The notes under the pieces are model-generated. The model was not told the DNA's origin. It was given only the letters and a program-made list of their open reading frames with translations, and did not search any database. Shown here one piece after another: positions 24,130-33,265 of a stretch of 64,000 nt of DNA (positions are counted from its first letter, which is position 1; each line of letters begins with the position of its first letter). The translations under genes were made by a program, and so were the position numbers. The stretch comes from Streptomyces griseofuscus (GTDB lineage: Bacteria; Actinomycetota; Actinomycetes; Streptomycetales; Streptomycetaceae), in the NCBI RefSeq assembly GCF_014673495.1, contig NZ_CP051006.1, positions 6,936,001 to 7,000,000 of the forward strand, read 5' to 3'.

Positions 24130-25548
24130 ATGTTCGATCCGGTCATAGCGCCCAGCGGTACGCTGCTCGGCCTGCTTCAGCGGGGCCGCGGCGACGGCAC
24201 GCTGCACGCGCTCACCGCCCCCCGCGCGGAAGCGCTCGCGGCCCTGAACCACTGTGTGCTGCGCGATCCCCGCCACGACTGGCAGGTGGAGAACCGCTCC
24301 CTGTACTACGCCCGGCTCTTCCTCGACCTGAACGGCGAGCTGGACGCCGTCGAGGCACACCTCTTCGACCCCGAGGACCACCTGGAGACGGACGAGTCCC
24401 GCACCGGCCTGGCCCTCGCGGTGCTCGGCCATCTCGCCTCGTACGGCCGCCGGGACGCCCTCGACCTGCTGCGCCGGTACGCCGCCCAGGGCGCCAACTG
24501 GGCCTGGGCGCTGGACGAACTGGCGCTGCGCGACGACGACGCGGGGCTGCGCGCCCTCGCCGCCCCCGTGCTCGCCCGTTTCCCCGCCGACCCCGAGGGC
24601 GAGGCCGAGCTGGCCACCGTCGTGCGCGACGCCTTCGAACCCCGGCCCTGGCGGCTGTGGGCCGAGGATCCGCGCGACGGCATCGGCGCCCGGGTGCGGG
24701 CCGCCCACGAGGCCGGATGTTTCGACCGCTGGCAGCGGCAGATGCGGCCGACCGGGCCCCGCCCCGGCTGGAGTGTGAGCGCCGTCTTCGAGTGGGCCCA
24801 GCAGGGCCTCGACCGGGGCGCCGCCCTCCATGTGCCCGCCGCCCGCTGTCTGGTCGCCGTGGCCGGACCCGAGGACCGGCCGGAGATCCTGCTGGCCGCC
24901 CGCGCCGGCACCGACGGGGCCCGCTGCACCGCCCTGCGCTATCTCGCGGACGGCAATGATCCCGAGGCGCTCGATCTGATCGAGGCCGCGGTCGCCGACG
25001 GCACCTCGGTCGTCGTGGAGGCGGCCGTCGACGCCTTCGAACGGATGCGCAGTGTCGCGGCCGTGGACCGCGCCCGCGGCTGGGCCCAGCGCCCCGATGT
25101 GCTCGGCGCCGCCGCCGGCCGGGTCCTCGCCTGCCGCGGCGGTGCCCAGGACAGCCCGCTCGTGCTCGGCGCCCTGCGCGAGGCCGTGCGCGGCGAGGGC
25201 CCCGACGCGCCCACGCTGTGGACCCTGGTCGACGGCGCGGGACGCCTCGGCATCGCCTGCGCGGCGCCGGTGCTGCGCCATGTCTACCGCGAGACCGCCT
25301 CCTCCCACCTCCGCGGCCGCGCCGCCCGCGCCCTCGCCGCCACGGATCCCTCCTTCGCCACCGGCTTCGCCGTCGAATGCCTCTGGGACTGCGAGGAGAC
25401 CACCCGCGAACTCGCCGCCCGCCACGCCGAGACCGGCGACACCCGGGTCGTCGAACGCCTCCGCCGCCTCGCCGCCGACCCGGCCGAGGAGGACGAGGTC
25501 CAGACGGCGGTCCGCAGCCGCTTCGGGCCGGACATGTCCGCGGGCTGA
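24130..25548 (+). CDS. HEAT-repeat protein
   Basis: A 472-residue all-helical protein. Repeats of about 30-35 residues recur through it, for example GTDGARCTALRYLADGNDPEALDLIEAAVADG and GRAARALAATDPSFATGFAVECLWDCEETTRELAARHAETGD, in the style of HEAT/PBS-lyase repeats. No catalytic motif, no membrane segment. Such proteins are scaffolds. GAGG (24117-24120) lies 9 bases before the ATG; a GTG five codons earlier is in frame and is the alternative start. The preceding ankyrin gene and the leader frame are in the same direction. Confidence 0.82.
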   Translation: MFDPVIAPSGTLLGLLQRGRGDGTLHALTAPRAEALAALNHCVLRDPRHDWQVENRSLYYARLFLDLNGELDAVEAHLFDPEDHLETDESRTGLALAVLGHLASYGRRDALDLLRRYAAQGANWAWALDELALRDDDAGLRALAAPVLARFPADPEGEAELATVVRDAFEPRPWRLWAEDPRDGIGARVRAAHEAGCFDRWQRQMRPTGPRPGWSVSAVFEWAQQGLDRGAALHVPAARCLVAVAGPEDRPEILLAARAGTDGARCTALRYLADGNDPEALDLIEAAVADGTSVVVEAAVDAFERMRSVAAVDRARGWAQRPDVLGAAAGRVLACRGGAQDSPLVLGALREAVRGEGPDAPTLWTLVDGAGRLGIACAAPVLRHVYRETASSHLRGRAARALAATDPSFATGFAVECLWDCEETTRELAARHAETGDTRVVERLRRLAADPAEEDEVQTAVRSRFGPDMSAG

Positions 25549-25938
25549 GGCCGACGCGGAGGCCGGGCCGGGCCCGCGTACATCATCGGGACGGGCTCGC
25601 GTACGACGCCACGGCCTCCGTACGCCGCGAGGGGCCTGCGTAGTCGACGTGCCGTGTGACAGGTCCGCGTACTCGACGCGCGCCGGCGCACACCACCGGC
25701 GCGTCCGCCCTCGGTACGAACACCGAAGGCCCTGGACGCGAACGCCGCCGGGCCCCTGCCCGAGCACCAGGCCCCGCGTGAACACCGGGTTCCCGGGTGA
25801 ACGCCGAGTGACCCTCGGACCAGCGCCCCATGGCGTCGTCCGATCCTTCCGCCCGTGGCGTACAACGCTCACGGGACGTTCCCCGGGCGGAAAGATCGAC
25901 GTTGACGCGGCCACGTCCGGTGCGGCGACAACACCCGT
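25549..25938. other. intergenic region before the glycosyltransferase operon
   Basis: About 390 bases with no gene. It has short repeats of CGCGTAC-type words and the pair GTGAACACCGGG / GGGTGAACGCCG at about 25769-25808. The promoter of the glycosyltransferase operon must lie here, near 25880-25930; no clear consensus stands out. Confidence 0.5.
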
Positions 25939-27066
25939 ATGCGTGTCGTCATCGTGACCGAATCCTTCCCCCCCGATGTGAACGGCGTGGCCCACTGCGC
26001 GCTTCAGACCGCCCGGCACCTCGTAGATCGCGGTCACCACCCGCTCGTCGTCGCCCCCGCCCCCGCACCCGGCACCGCCCCCGACACGGACGCCCCGTGT
26101 CCGGTCGTCCGGATCCCCTCCCTCCCGCTCCCCGGCTACCCCCAGGTCCGCGTCGCCCTGCCCAGCCGGCGTCTGGCCGCGGCCCTGGTGACACACCGGC
26201 CCGATGTGGCGCACCTCGCCAGCCCCTTCGTCCTCGGCGCGCGCGGGATGGCGGTGGCCGCCCGGCTCGGTCTGCCCGCGGTGGCCGTCTACCAGACCGA
26301 CCTCGCCGGTTACGCCCGCACCTACATGGGCGCCGGGGAGGCCGCCGCCTGGCGCAGGATCCGCTCCGTGCACGCCGCCGCCGACCGCACCCTCGCCCCC
26401 TCCAGCGCCGCCCTGGGCGATCTGGAGACGCACGGGGTGCCCCGGGTGCGGCTGTGGCCGCGCGGCGTGGACACCGTACGTTTTCGGCCGGACCGGCGGG
26501 ACGAGGAGCTGCGCCGGGAACTCGCTCCGAACGGTGAGCTGATCGTCGGCTATGTCGGCCGGCTCGCCCCCGAGAAGCACGTCGAACTGCTCGCCGGTGT
26601 CTGCGCTCTGGACGGCGTCCGGCTCGTGGTCGTCGGCGACGGACCCAGCCACGCCCACCTGACCGAGGCGCTGCCCGGTGCCGTCTTCCTGGGCCGCCGT
26701 ACCGGCGACGACCTGGCGCGGATCTTCGCCTCGCTGGACGTGTTCGCGCACACAGGCCCGTTCGAGACCTTCTGCCAGACCGTGCAGGAGGCCATGGCCA
26801 GCGGCGTCCCCGTCGTCGCGCCGGCCGTCGGCGGACCGCTCGACCTGGTGGACCACGGCCGTACCGGACTGCTGGTGCCGCCGCGCGACGCCGAGGCCGT
26901 TCAGGGCGCCGTGCGCTCCCTGGCCGAGGACCCCGCGCGCCGGAACGCGTTCGGCGCCGCCGCCCGCACCCTGGTCGAGGGCCGTACCTGGGCCGCCGTG
27001 GGCGACCGGCTGATCGGACACTACGAGGACGTGCTCGCCGGGCGCCGGACGGCGGTGGCGGCATGA
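25939..27066 (+). CDS. glycosyltransferase family 4 (mannosyltransferase-like)
   Basis: A 375-residue GT-B glycosyltransferase. The N-terminal opening RVVIVTESFPPDVNGVAHCALQTARHL and DLAGYARTYMGAGEAAAWR are typical of the GDP-mannose-dependent group related to MgtA/PimB. The C-terminal half has VGYVGRLAPEKHVELL, VVGDGPSHAHL and the donor-binding ETFCQTVQEAMASGVPVVAPAVGGPLDLV with its conserved Glu. Probable role: adding mannose to a lipid or glycan on the cytoplasmic side. The ribosome-binding site is weak. Its last 4 bases overlap the next glycosyltransferase gene (ATGA). Confidence 0.9.
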   Translation: MRVVIVTESFPPDVNGVAHCALQTARHLVDRGHHPLVVAPAPAPGTAPDTDAPCPVVRIPSLPLPGYPQVRVALPSRRLAAALVTHRPDVAHLASPFVLGARGMAVAARLGLPAVAVYQTDLAGYARTYMGAGEAAAWRRIRSVHAAADRTLAPSSAALGDLETHGVPRVRLWPRGVDTVRFRPDRRDEELRRELAPNGELIVGYVGRLAPEKHVELLAGVCALDGVRLVVVGDGPSHAHLTEALPGAVFLGRRTGDDLARIFASLDVFAHTGPFETFCQTVQEAMASGVPVVAPAVGGPLDLVDHGRTGLLVPPRDAEAVQGAVRSLAEDPARRNAFGAAARTLVEGRTWAAVGDRLIGHYEDVLAGRRTAVAA

Positions 27067-28262
27067 GCGCCCGGCCGCTGCGCATCGTCCGGCTCGCCAA
27101 CTTCGTCGCGCCCGCCTCCGGTGGTCTGCGCACCGCCCTGCGCGAACTGGGCAAGGGCTTCCTGGCGGCGGGACATGAACCGGTGCTGATCGTGCCCGGT
27201 GCACGGCACACCGACACCGACACCGAGCAGGGCCGTGTCATCACCCTGCCCGGACCGCTGCTCCCCGGCACCGGCGGCTACCGCGTGCTGACCGACCGGC
27301 GCCGCCTCACCGCCCTCCTGGAGGACCTCGGCCCCGACCGGCTGGAGGTCTCCGACCGGACCACCCTGCGCTGGACCGGGCGCTGGGCCCGCCGGGCGCG
27401 GGTGCCCGCCGTGATGGTGTCCCACGAGACCGCCGACGGTGTGCTGCGCACCTGGGGCCTGCCCGAACACCTGTCGAAGCGGGCCGCGGACGCCCTCAAC
27501 ACCCGTACCGCGCATGTCTATTCACGCGTGGTGTGCACCACCGAGTACGCCGAGCGCGAGTTCGTCCGCATCGGCGCGCGCAATGTCATACGCGCCCCCC
27601 TGGGCGTCGATCTGACCGCCCGCCACCCCGCGCTGCGCGACCCCGGCGTGCGCACACGACACGCGCGCGGGGGAGAGGCACTGCTGGTGATGTGCTCCCG
27701 GCTGTCCGTGGAGAAGCGCCCCGGCACCGCGCTCGACACCCTGGAGGCGTTGATACGACGCGGCCGGCCGGCGGTGCTGGTGGTCGCGGGGGACGGGCCG
27801 CTGCGGGCCCGCCTTGAGCAGCGCGCCCGGGAACGGGGGCTGCCGGTGACCTTCCTCGGGCACCTCTCCGACCGGGCCGCGCTCGGCGCGCTCCAGGCCA
27901 CCGCCGATCTCGCGCTCGCCCCCGGGCCCGCCGAGACCTTCGGGCTCGCCGCCCTGGAGGCGATGGCCTGCGGCACGCCCGTGGTGGCCAGCGCCTCCTC
28001 CGCGCTGCCCGAGGTCATCGGGTCGGCCGGGGCGACCGCGGCCGACCACGGAGAGGCGTTCGCCGACGCCGTCGAACTGCTCCTGGACCGGCCCGAGTCC
28101 GAGCGCCGGGAGGCGGCACGCGCGCGGGCCGAGTGCTTCGGCTGGGGCACGGCGGTCGAGGCGTTCCTCGCCGCCCACGACACGGAGGTGCTGGATCGCG
28201 CCGCGGGGCGTACGGGCGGCCGGGACGGCACCCGCCGGGGCGTCCCGGAGGGCGTGGCATGA
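27063..28262 (+). CDS. glycosyltransferase family 4, second of the pair
   Basis: A 399-residue GT-B glycosyltransferase. The N-terminal region (RIVRLANFVAPASGGLRTALRELGKGFLAAGHEPV) and the C-terminal donor site PAETFGLAALEAMACGTPVVASASSALPEVIG with MCSRLSVEKRPG and VVAGDGPLRARLE place it in the GT4 family. It is translationally coupled to the preceding glycosyltransferase (ATGA at 27063) and to the following SGNH hydrolase (ATGA at 28259). This suggests one three-gene operon building and trimming a glycolipid or glycan. The last ~20 residues are Gly/Arg-rich. Confidence 0.9.
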   Translation: MSARPLRIVRLANFVAPASGGLRTALRELGKGFLAAGHEPVLIVPGARHTDTDTEQGRVITLPGPLLPGTGGYRVLTDRRRLTALLEDLGPDRLEVSDRTTLRWTGRWARRARVPAVMVSHETADGVLRTWGLPEHLSKRAADALNTRTAHVYSRVVCTTEYAEREFVRIGARNVIRAPLGVDLTARHPALRDPGVRTRHARGGEALLVMCSRLSVEKRPGTALDTLEALIRRGRPAVLVVAGDGPLRARLEQRARERGLPVTFLGHLSDRAALGALQATADLALAPGPAETFGLAALEAMACGTPVVASASSALPEVIGSAGATAADHGEAFADAVELLLDRPESERREAARARAECFGWGTAVEAFLAAHDTEVLDRAAGRTGGRDGTRRGVPEGVA

Positions 28263-29188
28263 GACCCGTCCGCTTCGTCGCCCTCGGGGACTCGCTGACC
28301 GAGGGCGTGGGCGACCTCACCGAGGACGGCCCGCGGGGCTGGGCCGCGCTGCTCGCGCCCTCGCTCGGCGCGGGCACGGAGTTCACCAACCTCGCGGTCA
28401 GCGGCGCGCAGACCCGGGACGTGCTGGAACGGCAGACCCCGGCCGCCCTCGCGCTGCGCCCCGATCTGGTCGCGGTGGTCGTCGGCGTCAACGACACCCT
28501 GCGCCACACCTTCGACATCCACGCGGTGGCCGCCCGCCTCGACCAGGTCTACGCGGCCTGTGCCCGCGAGGGCGCCACCCTGCTCACCGCCTGCCTGCCC
28601 GACCCCGGCGCGATGCTCGGCCTGCCGAGCGCCCTGGCCGCCCCGCTGGCCCGGCGCCAGCGGGCGGTCAACGCGGTCGTACACGCCCTGTCCGAACGGT
28701 ACGGCGCCCTGCATCTGGACGCGTCCGACGGCGGCTGGATCGCCGACCGGGCCCTGTGGAGCGCGGACCGGCTGCACCCCGGCGAACGCGGCCACCGGCG
28801 GCTGGCCGCCCGCTTCCACACGCTGCTCACCGCCGCGGGCCACGCTACGGGCCGGCCCCCGTCCCTGGAACCGGAGTCCCCCGCCCCGACCCGCGCCGCG
28901 AGCCTGCTGTGGCTGGCCACCGCGGGCACCGCCTGGGTGGCCCGGCGCTGCCGCGATCTGCTGCCCCAGCTGCTGCGACTCGCCCTGGAGGAACTGCGCC
29001 ACAGTGCCCGTGGCACCGGCGCCGACCTCGACGTGGCCGCCTCGGCCGCGGTCGCCGCCGCGCTGGCCGCGCTTTCGGAGCGGCGCCCGGCCCGGACGCC
29101 GGCCGGGGCGCACGCCCCGACCGGACTCCCGTCGCGCGCCGTACTGCCCGGATCCGGGCCGCTCGACCTGGAGGTCGGTATCAGCTGA
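28259..29188 (+). CDS. SGNH/GDSL-family hydrolase
   Basis: A 309-residue protein. Block I is FVALGDSLTEGVGD (nucleophile Ser), block III is VVVGVNDTL, and block V is SADRLHPGERGHRRLA (catalytic Asp/His). These are the marks of the SGNH hydrolase superfamily, which cleaves esters of lipids or acylated sugars. After about residue 200 there is a hydrophobic patch (LLWLATAGTAWVARRC) and a helical Ala-rich tail. No signal peptide, so it is probably cytoplasmic or peripheral. Coupled by ATGA to the second glycosyltransferase; deacylation of the same product is a reasonable guess. Confidence 0.88.
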   Translation: MRPVRFVALGDSLTEGVGDLTEDGPRGWAALLAPSLGAGTEFTNLAVSGAQTRDVLERQTPAALALRPDLVAVVVGVNDTLRHTFDIHAVAARLDQVYAACAREGATLLTACLPDPGAMLGLPSALAAPLARRQRAVNAVVHALSERYGALHLDASDGGWIADRALWSADRLHPGERGHRRLAARFHTLLTAAGHATGRPPSLEPESPAPTRAASLLWLATAGTAWVARRCRDLLPQLLRLALEELRHSARGTGADLDVAASAAVAAALAALSERRPARTPAGAHAPTGLPSRAVLPGSGPLDLEVGIS

Positions 29189-29261
29189 CCTCGGCTCCGG
29201 CCGCCGGGCGGGTGCCGTCCGGCTCGGCCGGGGTCAGCGAACGCGGGATCAGGGACAGGCC

Positions 29262-30017
29262 GTGCGCGACCCCCGCCGGCTCTCCCGCTTCGGCAATGCC
29301 ACCCGGCAGGCGGAGACCTACCGGCGCGGCCGGGTGCTACTGGCCGGGGACGCCGCCCATATGCACTTCCCGGCGGGCGGCCCCGGACTGAATGTGGGGG
29401 TGCAGGACGCCACCAACCTCGGCTGGAAGCTGGCCGCCGTCCTCCGGGGCACCGCCACGGACGGCCTCCTGGACAGCTACCACGGCGAGCGCCATCCGGT
29501 CGGCGCCGAGCTGCTGCTCAACACCCGCGCGCAGACCGCCCTGATGACCACCTACGCCCCGGAGGGGCAGGCACTCCGCGGGCTGCTCGGCGAATTCATC
29601 GCCACGGTCCCGGAGTTCAGCCAGGCCCTCGCCGAGCGGATGTCGGGTCTCTCCGTGGTCTACCCCCCGGCCGAGGGCGCCTCGGCCCATCCGCTGACCG
29701 GCCGCCGGGCGCCCGACCTCCGGTTCGCGGACGGGCGGCGGCTGTTCGAGCTGCTGCGCGGTGGCGGCCGGGTCCTGCTGGACCTGACCGGCGGGGCGGC
29801 GGCAGGACTGCCCGGGCGAACACCGGACACCGTCGTGCACACCGCACCGCTCGCCCCGCACGACCGGGACGCCTGGCGGCGGGTGACCGCGGCACTGGTA
29901 CGCCCCGACGGCCATGTGGCCTGGGCCGCCGAGGAGACCGACCCGGAGACGCTCACCCGGTCCATGTCCGGGGCTCTCACCGCGATGGCGGGTCAGGGGG
30001 CGGCCGCTGTGCGGTGA
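29262..30017 (+). pseudogene. remnant of an FAD-dependent aromatic monooxygenase
   Basis: About 250 residues from the C-terminal half of a PheA/TfdB-type (aromatic polyketide hydroxylase) FAD monooxygenase. The piece starts at RLSRFGNATRQAETYRRGRVLLAGDAAHMHFPAGG, which is the GD motif region normally near residue 270 of a ~500-residue enzyme, and continues to a normal-looking C-terminal thioredoxin-like domain. The N-terminal FAD-binding fold (GxGxxG) is missing. The only nearby in-frame start is GTG at 29262, without a ribosome-binding site. I read it as a truncated, non-functional gene. Confidence 0.75.
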
Positions 30018-30055
30018 CACGGTGCCGGGATGTGGGGTGACTCTCTCGTCCGGTC

Positions 30056-30925
30056 TCAGTGTCGTCCCACCGGTACGAAGCGGACCGGTGTGCCCGGAGG
30101 GGCCTGCGCGGCGGCCGGGAGGTCGGGGGGGTGGACGACGGCGATCACCGGATAGCCCCCGGTGGTCGGATGGTCGGCCAGAAAGACCACCGGGCGGCCG
30201 TCCGGCGGTACCTGTACGGCGCCCAGCACCATCCCCTCGCTGGGCAGTTCGCCCTCGCGGGCGCGTTCCAGCGCGGGGCCCTCGGTGCGCAGGCCGATGC
30301 GGTTGCTCGCCGGGGAGACCCGGTAGGCGCGCGCGGTCAGGTCGTCGCGTCCGCGCGCGGTGAACCAGTCCGCGCGCGGGCCCGGCGCCACCCGGAGCAC
30401 GAGTTCGGCCGGCGGGCCCGGCTGCGGGGCGGTGTCCACGCGCGCGGGCGCTCCCGCCGGACGGCCGAGGGGCAGCACCGTGCCCTCGGCGAGCGGGGCC
30501 GGGCCGAGGCCGGACAGCAGGTCGGTGGCGCGGCTGCCGAGCACCGGCTCGACGGCGATGCCGCCGCGCACGGCGACGTAGCCGCGCACTCCCGCCGACA
30601 CCGCCCCCACCTCCAGGAGTTCACCGGCGGGCACCACCACGGGCGCGCCCCAGGCCGCCGGGCGGCCGCCGACCGTCACCGGGCAGGGCGCCCCGCCGAC
30701 CGCCACGGTCACCGTCGAACGGGGGCGCAGCGCACATCCGTCGAGTGTCGTCTCCAGCACCGCGGCGTCCGGCCCGTTCCCGGCCAGCCGGTTGACCAGC
30801 GCCGCCGCGGGCGGATCCAGCGCCCCCGACCGGGGCACCCCGAGATGCGCGTACCCGGGCCGCCCGAGGTCCTGCACGGTGGTCAGCATCCCCGGTCGTA
30901 CGACGACGAGCGCACGGTCGGTCAT
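30056..30925 (-). CDS. pxpC: 5-oxoprolinase subunit C (biotin-dependent carboxyltransferase family)
   Basis: A 289-residue protein of the PxpC/KipA/UCA-carboxyltransferase family. Segments VVVRPGMLTTVQDLGRPGYAHLGVPRSGALDPPAAALVNRL at the start, VAVRGGIAVEPVLGSRAT and SNRIGLRTEGPALERA, then VFLADHPTTGGYPVIAVV at the end, are all family marks. PxpABC together hydrolyse 5-oxo-L-proline to glutamate using ATP. It is the last gene of the operon, 49 bases after pxpB. Its 3' end faces the FAD monooxygenase remnant. Confidence 0.93.
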   Translation of the reverse strand: MTDRALVVVRPGMLTTVQDLGRPGYAHLGVPRSGALDPPAAALVNRLAGNGPDAAVLETTLDGCALRPRSTVTVAVGGAPCPVTVGGRPAAWGAPVVVPAGELLEVGAVSAGVRGYVAVRGGIAVEPVLGSRATDLLSGLGPAPLAEGTVLPLGRPAGAPARVDTAPQPGPPAELVLRVAPGPRADWFTARGRDDLTARAYRVSPASNRIGLRTEGPALERAREGELPSEGMVLGAVQVPPDGRPVVFLADHPTTGGYPVIAVVHPPDLPAAAQAPPGTPVRFVPVGRH

Positions 30926-30974
30926 GGGCCCTCCACCGGCAGAACACGCACGGATACGACGTCCCGGCCCCCGC

Positions 30975-31592
30975 TCACGGCCCCTCCACCGGCACGAAGC
31001 GCACCCGCGTGCCCGGCGACAGCAGCGCGGCCGGGTCGCGGGTGTGGTCCCAGAGCACCGCGTCGGTGGCGCCGATCAACTGCCAGCCGCCCGGCGAGGT
31101 GCGCGGGTACACGCCGGTGTACGGCCCCGCGAGCGCCACCGCGCCGGGCGGGACCGCCGTGCGCGGAGTGGCCCGGCGCGGGACGTCGTAGCGGGCCGGG
31201 AGCCCGGTGAGATAGCCGAAGCCGGGTGCGAAACCGCAGAAGGCCACCGTGAACTCGGTGCCCGCGTGGATACGGACCACCTCACGCTCGGACACCCCCC
31301 AGTGCGCGGCGACGGCGGCGAGGTCGGGCCCGTCGTAGCGCACCGGGAGCTCGACCGGGGAGCATGTCGAGGGCGCGGGCGGCTCTCCCTCCAGCGCGGT
31401 CAGTTCGGGGATCCAGCGGGCCGGGTCGGGCAGTCCGTCCAGCAGGACCGTGCGCGCGGCCGGCACGATCTCGCGCACGGTCAGCGTGCCCTCCGCGCGG
31501 CGCCGCAGCAGCGCCGTGTGCAGGGCCCCCGCCTCCTCGGCCGAGTCCACCTCGATGAGCAGCGCCTCCTGGCCGACCGGCAGCGCCCTCAT
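30975..31592 (-). CDS. pxpB: 5-oxoprolinase subunit B (KipI family)
   Basis: A 205-residue protein of the KipI/PxpB (allophanate hydrolase subunit 1-like) family. The mark is TEFTVAFCGFAPGFGYLTGLPARYDVPRRATPRTAVPPGAVALAG, followed by YTGVYPRTSPGGWQLIG. It starts with MRALPVGQEALLIEVDS at 31592, which is the ATGA overlap with the stop of pxpA; longer in-frame starts would run through pxpA. In Bacillus KipI also inhibits the sporulation kinase KinA. Here, with pxpA and pxpC beside it, 5-oxoprolinase is the natural role. Confidence 0.93.
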   Translation of the reverse strand: MRALPVGQEALLIEVDSAEEAGALHTALLRRRAEGTLTVREIVPAARTVLLDGLPDPARWIPELTALEGEPPAPSTCSPVELPVRYDGPDLAAVAAHWGVSEREVVRIHAGTEFTVAFCGFAPGFGYLTGLPARYDVPRRATPRTAVPPGAVALAGPYTGVYPRTSPGGWQLIGATDAVLWDHTRDPAALLSPGTRVRFVPVEGP

Positions 31593-32347
31593 GCGAAGGC
31601 CTCCAGCCGCACGCCCGTCGCGACCAGCCGCGCCCGCACCTGCCGGGCCAGCTCCACCGCGCCGGGCGTATCGCCGTGCAGACACAGCGAGCGGGCGCGC
31701 ACCCGCACCCGCGCGCCGGAGTGCGCGATGACAGTGCCGGAGCGGACAAGTCCGACCGAGCGCCGTACGACCGCCTCCGGATCGCTCACCACCGCGCCGC
31801 CCTGGCCACGCGGCAGCAGCGTGCCCTCGTCGGTGTACGCGCGGTCCGCGAACGCCTCAGGGACGGCCGGCAGGCCCGCCTTCTCGGCCAGCGCCAGCAG
31901 CCGGGAGCCGGGCAGGCCGAGGACCGGCAGCGCGGGGTCGGCGAGGAGTACCCCGTCGATCACCGCGCCCGCCTGCTCCTCGTCGTGCACGACCCGGTTG
32001 TAGAGCGCGCCGTGCGGTTTGACGTACGCCACCCGGGCCCCGGCGGCGCGTGCGAACACCTCCAACGCTCCGATCTGGTAGGCGACCTCGGCCGTCAGCT
32101 CGGCTGCCGGCACCTCCATCGCGCGCCGCCCGAACCCGGCGAGGTCCCGGTAGGAGACCTGGGCGCCGATCGTCACCCCGCGTGCGACGGCCAGCTCGCA
32201 CACCCGGCGCATGGTGGCCGCGTCCCCGGCGTGGAAGCCGCAGGCCACGTTGGCGCTGGTGACGACGGACAGCAGCTGTTCGTCCTCGGTGAGCCGCCAG
32301 CGGCCGAAGCCTTCCCCGAGGTCGGCGTTCAGATCGATCGTGGTCAT
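31589..32347 (-). CDS. pxpA: 5-oxoprolinase subunit A (LamB/YcsF family)
   Basis: A 252-residue protein of the YcsF/LamB family. It opens with TTIDLNADLGEGFGRW and has SVVTSANVACGFHAGDAATMRRVCELAVARGVTIGAQVSYRDLAGFGRR, YVKPHGALYNRVVHDEEQA and FADRAYTDEGTLLPRGQGGAVV, all diagnostic. It forms the ATP-dependent 5-oxoprolinase with PxpB and PxpC. The ATG at 32347 is preferred over one 11 codons earlier because GGGACG precedes it. It lies 78 bases after the DUF1445 gene in the same direction. Confidence 0.94.
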   Translation of the reverse strand: MTTIDLNADLGEGFGRWRLTEDEQLLSVVTSANVACGFHAGDAATMRRVCELAVARGVTIGAQVSYRDLAGFGRRAMEVPAAELTAEVAYQIGALEVFARAAGARVAYVKPHGALYNRVVHDEEQAGAVIDGVLLADPALPVLGLPGSRLLALAEKAGLPAVPEAFADRAYTDEGTLLPRGQGGAVVSDPEAVVRRSVGLVRSGTVIAHSGARVRVRARSLCLHGDTPGAVELARQVRARLVATGVRLEAFA

Positions 32348-32425
32348 GGTCGTCCCGTGTCTCCGGTTCGTGGGGTTCATCGGTTTGTCGGTTCGTTGAT
32401 GAGTGGTTCTGTCGATGTGCCGGTG

Positions 32426-33265
32426 TCAGTCGACGCCGACCAGCCGGTACTGCTCGTCGCGGGCGTCGGTCAGGAACATCTGGCCCGGGGCGTGGGTGAT
32501 GGCGAAGGGCGGCCGGGAGGCCGTCACCGCCGCCTGCGGGGTCACACCGCACGCCCAGAACACCGGGATGTCGCCCTCCTGGAGGGTCACCGGGTCGCCG
32601 AAATCCGGCCGGTCCAGGTCCACGATGCCGAGCCCCGCCGGGTCCCCGCAGTGCACGGGCCCGCCGTGCACGGCCGGCAGCAGACTGCTCTCCCGGATCG
32701 CGGCCCCGAGCCGCTCGGGCGGCACCGGCCGCATGGACACCACCATCGGCCCGCTCAGCCGGCCCGCCGGGCGGCACGGGCGCCCGGTGACGTACATCGG
32801 CACATTGCGGCCCTGTTCGACATGGCGGATCGGCACGCCCGCCCGGCTCAGCGCCCATTCGAAGGTGAAACTGCATCCGAGCAGGAACGCCACCAGGTCC
32901 CCGCGCCAGTGGGGCCGCGCGTCGGTCGGCTCCGCGACCAGCTCGCCGTCCTGCCACACCCGGTAGCGCGGCAGATCGGTGCGCAGATCGGCGCCTTCGG
33001 CGAGCACCGTCGTCGGGGAGCCGGCGTCGGTGACGTCGAGCACCGGGCAGGGCCGGGGGTTGCGCTGGCAGAACAGCAGCATGTCGTAGGCCCAGTCGGC
33101 GGGCACCGCGATCAGATTGGCCTGGGTGTGCCCGGCCGCGACCCCGGCCGTGGGGCCGGCGAGACCCGCGCGGAACCGGGCCCGCGCGGTCCGCGGGCTC
33201 CAGGCGGGCGCCCGCTCGTCGAGGGTGGTGACGGGACGGTCCGCGGTGCGCTGCACCCATGTCAT
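32426..33265 (-). CDS. DUF1445 (YcsI-type) putative hydro-lyase
   Basis: A 279-residue protein of the DUF1445 family, like B. subtilis YcsI. Characteristic segments: AGHTQANLIAVPADWAYDMLLFCQRNPRPCPVLDVTDAGSP, FLLGCSFTFEWAL, PMYVTGRPCRPAGRLSGPMVVSMRPV and the C-terminal WACGVTPQAAVTASRPPFAITHAPGQMFLTD. YcsI sits in the Bacillus ycsFGI-kipIAR cluster with the same pxp genes; the family is related to D-glutamate cyclase, which makes 5-oxo-D-proline. The start at 33265 overlaps the MFS stop (ATGA) and has GAAGGAGC about 5 bases upstream. Confidence 0.88.
   Translation of the reverse strand: MTWVQRTADRPVTTLDERAPAWSPRTARARFRAGLAGPTAGVAAGHTQANLIAVPADWAYDMLLFCQRNPRPCPVLDVTDAGSPTTVLAEGADLRTDLPRYRVWQDGELVAEPTDARPHWRGDLVAFLLGCSFTFEWALSRAGVPIRHVEQGRNVPMYVTGRPCRPAGRLSGPMVVSMRPVPPERLGAAIRESSLLPAVHGGPVHCGDPAGLGIVDLDRPDFGDPVTLQEGDIPVFWACGVTPQAAVTASRPPFAITHAPGQMFLTDARDEQYRLVGVD

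Noticed and set aside
25549..25938. Short frames in the spacer before the glycosyltransferase operon
   Set aside because: No ribosome-binding sites and no sustained third-base G/C bias in any frame.
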